This document shows, one piece after another, positions 1 through 11,282 of a stretch of 64,000 bases of DNA. Source of the stretch: Xestospongia bergquistia. Its lineage: Eukaryota; Porifera; Demospongiae; Haplosclerida; Petrosiidae. The position numbers and the translations under genes were made by a program. The notes below the pieces were generated by a model, which was not told the DNA's origin, ran no database searches, and saw nothing but the letters and a program-made list of their open reading frames with translations. The stretch is from NCBI GenBank assembly GCA_963965975.1, contig OZ014411.1, positions 4,697,001 to 4,761,000 on the forward strand, given 5' to 3'. Positions within the stretch are counted from its first letter, which is position 1; each line of letters opens with the position of its first letter.

Positions 1-1580
1 GAGGTTAAACATAACAGTGCTTCTTGTATTGCTAAGAAACTACATGACATACTAACGGGAGCTTTTGAAGAAGCATGTTTGTGTGTGACCAAGAATGGAG
101 AGCTATTGTGGACAAGTTTGGTCAAGAATGTACTTTGCTTAGTAAGATGAGTCATTCCAATGTTGTCCAGTTTCTAGGAATCTACCAGCCCTTAGCTGAT
201 GCTAGAGATATTGCACTGATTATAGAGAGACTCTACATGAAACTAGAACACCTTATCACACATTATGGTGAAGTATTAGCTCCAACTAGCTAGTATACCT
301 GCAACATCCAATAATGATGTGTTCTTACCTATCAAGGTACATATATATTATGAGATATCTCCTGTGGATTATTACACATTCATTCTCATGGTGCTGTACA
401 GCATTATCTCAATAATAGTAATGTACTATTAACAGAAAGTTTGCTAAAGTGACAGATCTTGGTGTTGCTAAGAAGTCACTAATAGGAAAGTTATCAGTTG
501 CTCCTGGTGCTACTGACTATATGCCTCCTGAAGTGATATCTGCTAATGTCCAATTTATAGTAATATCCCTGACATTTTTTCTTTTGAACGTCTGATGCTC
601 TACTTGATTAACTGGAAACCTTTCTCTTCAAAGGATAAACATCTCAACCATACAGAAGCTATGGAAGACGAAGGTGGCCATCCAATTCTACTTCATAATT
701 TCCAATTCTACTTTGAACTTTTCCAAAAATACTCCAATTCTTTTTTCTATCCTTTATTTTTATCTTTCTATCTTTCTTTTTAATTTTTATCTTTTCTATT
801 TTCTATCAGTTCACGGTGCTTGCTTCACTTCATTGAGCTCAATGAAGTGAAGCGAGCACTCGAGCCATGGAGCGAAGCGATATGTTTCCGGTTAGGGTGG
901 GGATATAGGAATTTAGTTGTTTAATATTCCATCGAATAATAGAAAATAGAATTTGAATTGAATATTTTTGAAAAACCTCAAAGCAGTATATGAAATTACG
1001 AAGTAGAATTGGATGTCCGCCTTCGGCTTCCGTATACCGTAAAAGCTGGATTACCTCTTGATAACATGCAAGCTTGGAAACATAGCTGCTTTCTCTTTGG
1101 GAACAATCATAGCAATACCAATCCAATGAATTAGTTTTGAAATGACACTCAGATATCATAAATGTACAGTATGTTACTTCTTTGCATTTAATTTTAATGT
1201 ATAAATATAATCACAATATGTCTATCATTAGCGTTTTAAGATTTATAGAGTCACATATGTATAACTAGTTATTGGTTATGAAAAACACAATAGTGGCATA
1301 TCTATTATTTAACAGACTATAGCTGAGAAGCTTATAGCATCAAATGGTCAGTTTTCAAATCAATGACCATACTATCTCCAAACTATCTTAGGATATTAAA
1401 TCTTTCAGCAACAACCATACCAGTGCAGTCAGGTACTGAAGTTGTAGTTAATACACCAAGGAATGTTATTAAAGAACTATCAAGCCAAAATGAAACAGTA
1501 TCAACAAACAACCTCAATATAAAGACAAGGTCAGTGTTGGATAAGCTACTTCTTGTAGATAAATATTTAAATGAACACTG
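1..1580 (+). pseudogene. Kinase/coiled-coil/zinc-finger copy A, broken and truncated by the window edge
   Basis: Bases 1-620 translate in shifting frames to the kinase domain seen intact at 17176: a segment like EVK..SCIAK..LHDILTG, then the hinge motif ALIIERLYMKLEHLITHY, then relics of the catalytic loop and of the VAPGATDYMPPE segment. There are several frameshifts, an internal deletion near 400-440 that removes the HRD region, and a premature stop near 292. A foldback element splits the C-lobe at 651-1041; kinase-like sequence (SGLPL-like) resumes at about 1042. The coiled-coil exons are missing. The last exon begins after an acceptor at about 1320 (compare 9619 and 24618) and decays by about 1540, without the zinc finger. 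Clearly a pseudogene; the 5' end lies outside the window. Confidence 0.85.
651..1041. mobile_element. Foldback / MITE-like element inside pseudogene A
   Basis: The two ends are imperfect inverted repeats: 651-720 reads TAC..ggaagacgaaggtggcc and the reverse complement of about 975-1041 reads TAC..ggaagccgaaggcggac, both continuing into catccaattctacttc. The centre holds a 44-bp near-perfect palindrome at 816-859 around GAGCTC. Flanking kinase sequence resumes on both sides, so this is an insertion. No transposase is encoded. Exact ends and target duplication are uncertain by a few bases. Confidence 0.7.
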
Positions 1581-1589
1581 GTAAGCCAA

Positions 1590-2310
1590 TGTCGTTCACT
1601 TTTAGGAATTTATATACCATGCAGCTCACAGCTGACACAAAAGATATATGTTGAACTGACTAGGAGAGACTCTACATTGATATAGAACATCTCATTTCAC
1701 ATTATAATGAATATTAGCTCTAACAAATGTACCTGATCTTGTAACACTATTTTTGCCCATCAAGATAAAGTATATGAAGTGTATGAGATATCTCCAGTAG
1801 ACTATATTACACAACCATTGCTGTAATATTATTACTGACTAAATTTTTAATGTCTAAAGTGACAGATATTGGTGTCACTTGTATTATTTAAAAGTCAGCA
1901 GTATAAGCAAGTTATCAATCAGTCCTTGGTGTCTATAACTATAGCCTTGTCTGTAAACCCAGTTTATAAGAACAGTACATTTGGTACCTTCTCTCTGGGT
2001 CATTTAGTGTTCTCCTTAGTTATTTTCCTAATTAGACACACGTACATCCCTACCCTTTGACAAGTACTTACATCATACTATGCTGGCTCAGAAATGTAAA
2101 AATTAAGTAGGTTGTATCAGTGAAGTGTGTGGCCCTTGTAATTTTGTAAAGTAGGCAATCAACTATCTTCACAATGAACCAATGACTTATGATGGCAATA
2201 GATGGCATCTGTGAACTATTCAAATCAAATGAACATAGGGTCTCTATCTGTTAATAAACTAAAAAGAGAGAGTGTACTGAGAATAAGTTAAACTTTAAAG
2301 TCGCACATCT
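1590..2310 (+). pseudogene. Ancient kinase-domain relic 1
   Basis: Heavily decayed kinase domain. Recognisable pieces in order are a GIYQP-like region (about 1600-1640), the RLYMDLEHLITHY block (1665-1710), a PATSNNDVF..IKVHI-like region (1725-1790), the LLT..AKVTDLGV block (1835-1890), the NPVYNN..TFSLGH block (1945-2010), and the C-lobe CKVAVHCLQDEP region (2110-2190) running into RRES. It carries many stops and frameshifts. The same decayed form recurs at 13452, 27370 and 44767, so those copies come from duplication of an already dead sequence. Confidence 0.75.
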
Positions 2311-2378
2311 GAAAATAATGAAATAAAGAATGAAAAGAATGTAAAGTGGCAAACATAAAAGTCCCCAAGTGTAGTGTA

Positions 2379-2447
2379 GTCCCCAAGCGCCAACTTGTTA
2401 AAGCGGAAAAGGACCTTTTTCGCGTTGGCGAGTGGGCGTCTGGGGAC
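2379..2447. repeat. GC-rich hairpin element upstream of copy B
   Basis: The left arm gtccccaagcgccaac (2379-2394) pairs with the right arm gttggcg..tctggggac (2424-2447). The right arm contains gcgagtgggc, which is absent from the left arm, as if the left arm had a short deletion. A second partial left arm (gtccccaag) lies at 2361. It stands out in AT-rich surroundings and ends 58 bp before the start codon of copy B. A related and more perfect hairpin is at 37755-37812, and ccccag..ctcgggg versions lie upstream of both F-box/LRR-like genes. It may be a small non-autonomous element or a promoter element. Confidence 0.6.
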
Positions 2448-2459
2448 GAGAGGGCGAAT

Positions 2460-2505
2460 CTTGGTACGCCCATTTAATTGAGTAGTGAACACTCCCTCAC
2501 AAAGT
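2460..2505 (+). promoter_or_regulatory. Conserved leader just upstream of the copy B start
   Basis: The sequence tacgcccat..aattga..ctccctcacaaagt directly before ATG 2506 is nearly repeated before ATG 17176 of copy C. This marks it as a retained 5' leader or proximal promoter. It supports choosing ATG 2506 rather than any upstream non-ATG start. Confidence 0.5.
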
Positions 2506-5500
2506 ATGGATTCCCTTTCGAATCGACCTGACTATTTTATTAATTTAGATGAACCTATTGATCCAACCAAAAGACTTGGAGCAGGAGCTTATGGAGCAGT
2601 TTATGAAGTTAAACTTAATGGAGCTTCTTGTATCGCTAAGCGACTACATGATATACTAACAGGAACTAGAGGAGAAGCTCGTGTCAGTGATCAAGAATGG
2701 AAAGCTGTTGTAGACAAATTTCGCTACGAATGTTCCTTACTTAGTAAAATGAGACATCCCAACGTCGTCCATTTTTTAGGAATTTACCAGCCTACAATGG
2801 ACCCAAGAGATATTGCACTGATTATGGAGAGACTCTACATGGATCTAGAACACCTTATCACACATTATAAAGAAGTACTAGCTCCAACTAGTATACCTGC
2901 AACATCTAATAATGATGTGTTCTTACCTATCAAGGTACATATATTACGAGATATCTCCTGTGGATTATTACACATTCATTCTCATGGTGTTGTACATCGT
3001 GACCTCAATGCTGGTAATGTACTGCTAACAGAAAATTTCCAAGCTAAAGTGGCAGATCTTGGTGTCGCTCGTATTATTAAAAAATCACCAATAGGGAAGT
3101 TATCAGTTGCTCCTGGTGCTACTGACTATATGCCTCCTGAATCTCTGGCTGTAAACCCTGTTTACAACAATAAACTTGACACCTTTTCTTTAGGACATCT
3201 GATGCTCTACTTGATCAACTGTCAATATCCTCAACCACATGATTTATCTCTTCAACACATAGCTATCTCAGCTAAAAAGTCTGGATTACCTCTTGGTATG
3301 CAAGCTCAGAAACGAAAGCATTGGTTAGATCATATTAGTGAAGAGTATATGCTCTTTGTAAAGTAACTGTTCATTGTCTTCAAGATGAACCTAATGGCAG
3401 ACCAACAATGTCTGATTTAGAGAGTACCCTTGATGAACTTTGTAAACAGTTTCCAAAATCAATAGACATTGTGTTTATGTTAATGAATAAAAGAAGAGAA
3501 AGTGCTGACAAAATAATTGAGAGACTTAAGTCTAAAAATGAAAAGACTGAACTACATCATAAAGATGAAATAACAAAATTAAAGGCAACTATAAAAGAAT
3601 TGGAAGACTATAACAAACAAATGAAGACACAGGTATGCAAATACAATAATGTAAACCAATATACTATTGGTTCTATCAATGAGACATTCATTTCTTAAAA
3701 TATAATCTATTGTTAACATGTGTGCTTATTAAATGATATGACAAGCCCAAAGGCAATTATTATGGAATAAGAAATATGTTTGTCAATTGTTTATATTACA
3801 GTATTTATATGCATATATACATATATGGAGTAATAAATCCTAGTAAAAATTCCAGCATGATTTGTAAGATCTCGTAAGTCTTGTCAAGAATTTATTAGAT
3901 GTGCCAAGGTTGTTAAATCTTTGTTAATCTTATGTTGGACAATATCACATGGTCTTAAGACCTTATATGATATGTACGCAATGAAAAACTCCAGTCATAA
4001 AATTGAAGCATGATCTTACATGACCTTATATGATGGTAAGATTATCTGAGATCATGAGAATCCTCTCTATCATGAATGAAGCATGATTTTGTATGACGTC
4101 ACATGATAATAAGAGTATTCAAGATCATGAGAAACTTATGACTATTTCTAAAGTTATGTAACTTATCAAGATATCAATCTAAATCAATGATATTTATTAC
4201 TTTTTGAATAAATGTCACAAGTTTGCCCAAGATCATGTAACAAACCTCACATCAAAACCTCAAATGTATTAATGTAATCAGAATTATAGTTGTGTGTTAA
4301 CACACAGTAGAGTCTCACTAAACTAAATAATTAGGGTATTAAGATATGGGTCCTAATTAATGATTTCCTACATTTTATAAATATACTTTAGACTTACATG
4401 TATTTTTATTTGCTTTTTTAGTCTTGCTAATTATTATATTATACAATGTACATGTTGTAATGTACAATGTAATTGTTATTCATGTTTTGCAGATAATATT
4501 CCAATTAAAGTGCACCCCATTCTTATATGTACGTGTACATGTAGTCTTGATGCTCATGGTAATGATATTTATTTGTTGCTAAATACGTCAATTGTTGCTA
4601 TATAATTTCAGCAGAAGTGGACATGTTTGCAATGTAATAATCCTGGGAAGATGCACATATACACAGCATGAGTTGAGGCCGAATGCATTGCTGTATTATC
4701 ATTGAGACCACAGTCAGTGTACAATATGTTTCATGTACCTTGAGAACAGAATTATGCTTTAATTGATTTATAATTAATTAATTTATTAATGATGTTTAGG
4801 TGGATCAATAGTACTTGATGAAGCTACAAAGAAGCGTGATATTTGTTTTAACAGAAGTTATCCAGTGATACTATTTATCCTATACCCAGTACAATTCCTT
4901 TAACGTTTATCAAAATTTAAATGTACATACTTATAGTACATGCACCAACTTTATGTGTTGTTCATCTCTCATAACAGCATTAAATGTATATGTTTGTGTT
5001 ACTTAGGACTTGCGGTTACTCAGAGAAGACAATGAGAGGAAAGCTAATGTTATAGATTGTCATCTTAGTGTATTGAAAGAAAAAGAGGAAGAAATTGAAA
5101 AGCTTAAGATCACAATAGCTGAGTTGGAAGTGGCTAAAGCAGAGCATTTGGAAACTTTGAGAAATGAACTTGCTCAAAAGGAAGCTAAAATAATTGAACT
5201 GCGTGATCATTTTGAAGATAAGAAAGAAGGAATAAAAGTAATGAAAGAAGTATTAGCAACTAAAGATCAGGAGTTATTTGACTTAAGTAAGCAACTGGAG
5301 GAGACTAAAACTCAATTGATAAATAAATCTCAAGAGGTGTCTAATTTGGAACAACAACTTAAGAAGGTCTTAATTCAATTGCAAGATGACAATGCTGCAG
5401 TAAATGTTAAACAGTTAAAGATTGTTGAACTTACTGAACAACTGGAACTTGCTAAAGTAGAAGTAAGTTATCATTGTTGAGTACTTCATACTACACTTTG

Positions 5501-8500
5501 TTATTCTTTGTTTTAAACCATAAACATTTAATTAATGACACATGTAAGGTCAATTAATGTAATTTTATTACCTACCAAGTTATTTTTTTAATGATAAATA
5601 ACAAACACCACTAACTATTAATATATAACCCTTTTCAGCTGTGTAGAACTCGTGTACTGTAGATGAGCCTATGACAAAAGTATCCAGGAGGTAGATGATA
5701 TTATTGAAAATTGATACAATTAAGTTTTTACAGAGCTTCAAGGAACACTGCCAGACTTATTATTATTGAGTCACGATATTATAGAAGTTTGAAGTGATGT
5801 GATTGCATCATGTTTAATGCCTCATCATCACTTTTTAAATTTACTATTTTATTTCAGGCTGCTGGATATAAGGAAGATTTTGAACAAAAGAGAAAAGACA
5901 GAGAAATACTACATGCAGAGCTAACAAGTCAATTAATAAAAAGTCAAGGTGTTGCTCATGGACTACAACAAAAACTGACCCAGGTTATATGTGACAAGGA
6001 ACATGAAACTCAGACACTTAAGATAGCTCAGCAGAAAGAGATAGAAGTACTTCAGAATCAACTTTCTAAGATACAAGAACACAAATCAACTCAAGAGGTT
6101 ACAAGCAAGTTAACAGAAGAAAAAGACAAAATAAAAGACTTAGAGGAGGAGAATCTAGTATTGATCTCACGGGTTAATGCTTACAGTCATCAATGTGAAG
6201 AGTTGAAAAAAAATTTTGAAGAAAAAATAGAAAATTTGGAAGAAGAGAAATTGGTTTTGACCTCACAAGTTAAAGCTTATAATCGTCAATGTGAAGAGTT
6301 AAAGAAAACAATGGTACAACTTCAAGAGAAATCAAAGACTTTAGAGGAGTGGGTCTATCATAAAGAAAGAATAGCATCAGAGGTAATGTGATAATATAGC
6401 ATATTTATGTTCATATAATGTTATTAATACATCGCAGTTTTCAAAATTTAAATTACTATGTTCTTTCCACATACAAAATGCACATAATATACTGTATATG
6501 TATATGATGACCACACCCACTATTTTTGACTACAGCTTCAGTTTTATTGAATGTAGAGATTCGGCATAACTCATCATTTTAGAGGTCTCAAAAAGCATTA
6601 GTACTAAGGAATTATGTTGTACACTGTACATGATATTGTGTCACTACTTTGATTTAGATTTCTTAAAGTACTATTGACTATAAGTGTTAAAAATTGATGT
6701 ATTGAATTAGCAAGGACATTTTGTGGGTGTGGCTATGTATATACATACATATACATTAGAATATTATTGTCAAGTACAAAAGAGGCTAGCAACCTAACAG
6801 AAATGTCATATTAGCATAAAGATGTGTATGTATATGTCAGCCATGCATTTAATCAAAAGGACATAACCAAACATGGTGGAATATATAGCCTTGTATTGTC
6901 ATTGACAGTTAGCCAAGTGAATCCATTAAAAATGTTGGGTTGTATTGCCTTCTAGGATTTAAGTCACATCTTTCTATTATGTATGCACAACAGCCAAGCA
7001 TAATAACCCTGAAGTGTTGTTTTAATAGGGTAAGTAAGTTGCCAATGTTCAGCAGCTATGGTAGGATGACCATGTACACCAAAATTCATGTTTGTAGCAA
7101 TTTACATAAATATCTCTCTCCTATGTTTTCAGCTATACAATAGTTTTGTTTATTTCACTCCTTGCCATAAAAGTGCATTCAAATATAATAGACATAGCCC
7201 AAAACATTTTAAACTTTACTAATAGAATAAAAACGGAATTAAATGAACAAAGCAAGTAACATTATTTATATTGTATTTCTGTTTAGGTTGATGAGTTAAA
7301 AAATCAAGTCCAAAATGCTGAAGCCAAAGCTCAAAGTGCTCTTGATAGTAAAGAACATCTTTTGGTAGCCTTTCAACAAGAACAAAGGAAAGTAACAGAG
7401 TTAGAAGGAAAATTATCTTCACAAATAAAGCCAATGGAAATTGAGAATTTAAAGCTACGTAATGCAAATAAAGTTAGTTTAATTTGTTTTTCAACTTATT
7501 ATAAAAACATTATAATACTTAGTAAATTGGAAAGTTGAAATCAAAGTCTGCTCTCAGCTTCCATATTTACAGTACATGTAGACGATGAGTAGGAGGTATA
7601 TGTTCACAATCCATACATTATATTGCAAATAGAACATTCCTGTTTAGCCCTTTTGCTCTATTAGCCAACCTAATACTATATATCTGGAAACTCTCATTAA
7701 TTAATTTTCATGATTTTTTATGTACACGTGAACATACGAGTTCAGTATTTATTATTTTTAAGTGGTTACAAACAACCCCAAAATAATTATATTGTTGGAG
7801 TAGATTATACATATAATCCACAAGGGTTTGTACAGGACAGCCATTTGTACATTTTGTAATCAATTATACTAGTTCTTGATATTTTCAAGCAAAAAATAGA
7901 CACATAATACTCTAAAAATTAAATGTTTTATTTGAGTCAATCTTTAATTTGGTGAAAAGATCACTGATACCATAATTTGTTATAAATGCTAGGTTGTAAG
8001 GTCTCTCGCAATATTTTTTCAAACTCCCTCATTGGCAGACAGAATTTATATAACACATGTAATATACTTATACATGTACATTATAGACCAATGAAACATG
8101 TTATATCTGATATGTCTTATTATGAGACTTATAATATAATATAATTCATTGTCTATGAATTAATACTTTGCTGACAAGCTACATGTACATGTATATTCTT
8201 TAAAAAATTATCAAATTGGCAGGTTGATTAATGCATATGACATATCAACTAAGAAACCATAGTCAAAGTGCCTTAAATCCAGAAATGTTTATATTATATA
8301 AATTTTTGTGGTTCCTTATAATAACCAAGATAATCTGCAAAACACAAAAGCAATTTTACACAAAAGACTAATATTATAAATAAATGTTTTTTGTGAATTT
8401 CAAAAATAAATATATTATGGTATGTACATGTAATATATTATATTATGGTATGTACATGTAATATATTATATTATGGTATGTACATGTAATATATTATATT

Positions 8501-10593
8501 ATGGTATGTACATGTAATATATTATATTATGGTATGTACATGTAATATATTATATTATGGTATGTACATGTAATATATTATATTATGGTATGTACATGTA
8601 ATATATTATATTATGGTATGTACATATAATATATTATATTATGGTATGTACATGTAATATATTATATTATGGTATGTACATGTAATATATTATATTATGG
8701 TATGTACATATAATATATTATATTATGGTATGTACATGTAATATATTATATTATGGTATGTACATGTAACTTGTTGTATTATTACATGTATAATGTACAT
8801 GTAATAATACATAATTATTTATCATGTATGTGTTATACATGTATGAAGCATGATTTAGATGTCTAAATATACTATATTATATAAACTTGCCAATAAGAAT
8901 AGTGTTGCCCAAGGGTTATAGGACCAAATGTGATATTTTACCAAAATCCCAGGCAAGTTGGTTTATATGATGTTCTTAACAATACATATACAAGTTTATA
9001 AACCATGATATATGTCTGATATAACTTACAATGAGATTCCTAATAACTTATTGTTATTGCTCCATATAGTATATTGCTGTCAACCAGTTGACAAGTTATA
9101 CATGTGTAATTCATACATCAAAAATGACAGGTCATTAGATCTGTATTAACTTGTCACTATGTCTTTATGAAAAAGGAACAAACTATTTTGCTCTTATATG
9201 TACACTTTCCAAATAGTAAAAACCTGTTAAGAAGTTTACATGTATAATATAGAACCAACACTCCATTCAAAATGTATGGGCTAATTGTATTATTTGTTAT
9301 TCACAACAATTAACAATAGGAAATGAGCTTAAACCTCTTAATAAGTTAACTGCTAATAAAAAGGCTACCATAGAAGTTTATTAGCTATTATCATGACTTC
9401 CATCACTAGGTTGCTTGCTTATCTGTCTTTAGCATTTTGTATTCTATCCTTTGCTTTCCAATTTCAAAAATAAAAGTGGCTTTTAAAAATCAATTATAAT
9501 ATAGTTTTCAATGCCTGTAAATTATAAGTAATCATACTGATACTAATGTAATGACTTACCTTAGAATCACATAATTAATAAATGTTTATTGGTTATTAAT
9601 GTAGCTTTCATTTTACAGACGATTGTTGAGAAACTTAGAGCATCAAATGATCAACTGTCAAAGTTAAGGTCTGTACTACCTCCAGACTATCTCAGGATAT
9701 TGGATCTTCCATCAACACCTGTACCAGTGCAGTCATCTTCACATCCACATTCTAGCATTCAGATGATTAGAACTAACGTTGGTGACACTCATTATGCTCC
9801 AAGAAAGAATGATGTTTGGCCTCCTGAAGTGCCTCCAGGCCCTAATGTCCCTCCTGAAGGTCAAGAAACATATTCATTAACACAACGTGAACAAGCAACT
9901 AATCAAGGAGGTGCTCAAGTTGTAGTTAATACATCAAGTAATGTTATTAAACAGATACCAAACCAAGCTACAATGGTATCAACAAATCAACCTCAATACA
10001 AAGAGGAACTTAGTGGTGGATATGCTGCTCCTCAAATGACAGCAGCTCAAATGCAACAGTTTGCTATACATGCTCAAAAACAAAGGGAGCAAGCTCTATC
10101 AAACCAACAAGAAGAGGAAAGGCTAAAACGTCTAGAACAGCAAAGGAAAAGAGAAGACATGTTAGCCAACCAAGCATTGCAAGAGTTGGAGAAAGTGGAG
10201 AAGGAGAGAGTCAAGAAACAAGGTGCTCATAAACCTAACCCAATTTCCCAAACCACACCCACTAGTTCTAATTTGGCAGGAATACAACCTCAAAATAATA
10301 CAGTTGGTCAAGTGGTGGGGGGAGCCCCTGAAGTGATTGATGACGCAAAGAAATCAGAAGACTTCCCTGAAAATGAACTTTTCCAGAATATTGACCAAGA
10401 AATCCAGTATTATGCTAATAAAGTTCGTGATATGACAAAACGTCCTACTACTGCTGAAGTAGATGCAGATGATCACAGTTCATTACCTTATGATCCTAAT
10501 CTGGTATGTCATAAATGTGGTAAACGATATCGTATTGGAGAGATACAAAAGTTTAAACGTCACATTAAAGAGTTATGTCCTAACAAGAAGTAA
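2506..10593 (+). CDS. TKL kinase / coiled-coil / C2HC zinc-finger protein, copy B (one frameshift)
   Basis: Predicted exons, all joined in phase 0: 2506-3632, 5007-5462, 5858-6382, 7287-7472, 9619-10593; about 1088 residues if the frameshift is ignored. Exon 1 is a TKL kinase: glycine loop GAGAYGAV, Lys in CIAKRL, HRDLNAGNVLL catalytic loop, DLG in place of DFG, PPES in place of APE. A 2-bp TA insertion near 3347 (EEY region, compare 18009) breaks the frame in the C-lobe, giving a stop at 3366; sequence resumes in another frame through RPTMSDLE to the donor at 3633. Exons 2-4 are coiled coil; exon 3 holds two about 33-residue repeats (EEKLVL..QVKAYNRQCEELKK). The last exon has a Q/E/K-rich linker and the finger CHKCG..KFKRHIKELC. 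A pseudogenising mutation and an assembly error are both possible. Introns are 0.4-2.1 kb. Confidence 0.8.
8409..8770. repeat. 28-bp minisatellite, 13 copies, in an intron of copy B
   Basis: The unit ggtatgtacatgtaatat plus attatatt recurs every 28 bp, with GGTATG at 8419, 8447 and onward to 8755, so 13 units. Two units carry tgtacata instead of tgtacatg. Each unit contains the palindrome TGTACA, part of the TACATGTA motif scattered through the window. Confidence 0.95.
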
Positions 10594-11282
10594 TTTATCT
10601 TCTTACATTATAGCTATGCTTTGTGTGTAAATAAGTATTAATTATTTAAGAGAAATAGTGTCCTTGATTACAAAATCTTTTCTTTATAGATCTGTATTGT
10701 TAAATTTTATTCTTACTTTGTTTGGATTTATTGTTAATGTTTGTAGTACAGGACATTTTTGTTTGTGGAATTCATTTGAGAGTCCTTGTCAGTATTGCAG
10801 GATGTTGATTAAAAATTTAGTGAAAGTCAAGTTATGCAAATCAAGCAACAACACATATCATTGATCAACATAATGAGATATTCATTCATCTCTTGCAACA
10901 AAAATTAATATTAAATTGAGGCCTTAGCAATCATGCAGGCTTATCTATAGGTATGTATGTTAAGGTAGTATCAATAATGATTTCGTCATTTCATGTCTTA
11001 TGATTGTAATCTTGAATGTCAACTGGTTTACAGGTCACGTGATCTCTCTCAGAACAGAAATGGGTTATTGATGTCAATATTGTTACTATCAAGCTACAAT
11101 GCCCAGTTAAACCTATATGAAAAGATATTGAGATTACAATTTATCACATAATGACTAAATCACTGTATTTTATTATTTTATTATCTACTAAAATAATAAC
11201 ATTCATGATCATGAGAACATGATATTAAGTTGCATTCCATGGAAAGCCATTGTTATGAATTTTCTAATGAACACTGGTAAGC
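10594..11282 (+). other. 3' flank of copy B, duplicated after copy C
   Basis: No gene is supported. The stretch aligns with 25437-25622 plus 26906-27420 downstream of copy C (for example acaggacatttttgtttgtgg, and gatgttgatta onward). The zinc-finger exon and its 3' flank were therefore duplicated together. The far end runs into kinase relic sequence. Confidence 0.6.

Noticed and set aside
2485-2505. Upstream in-frame extension of copy B (seven codons before ATG 2506)
   Set aside because: The extension begins with GTG, not ATG. The copy C leader lacks an equivalent frame, and ATG 2506 aligns with ATG 17176.
7219-7467. Minus-strand frame of 82 codons
   Set aside because: Antisense shadow of coiled-coil exon 7287-7472 of copy B; the same shadow appears over the paralogous exon at 22384.
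8409-8770. CRISPR-like direct repeats
   Set aside because: Units are contiguous at exactly 28 bp without spacers; this is a minisatellite in a eukaryotic intron.
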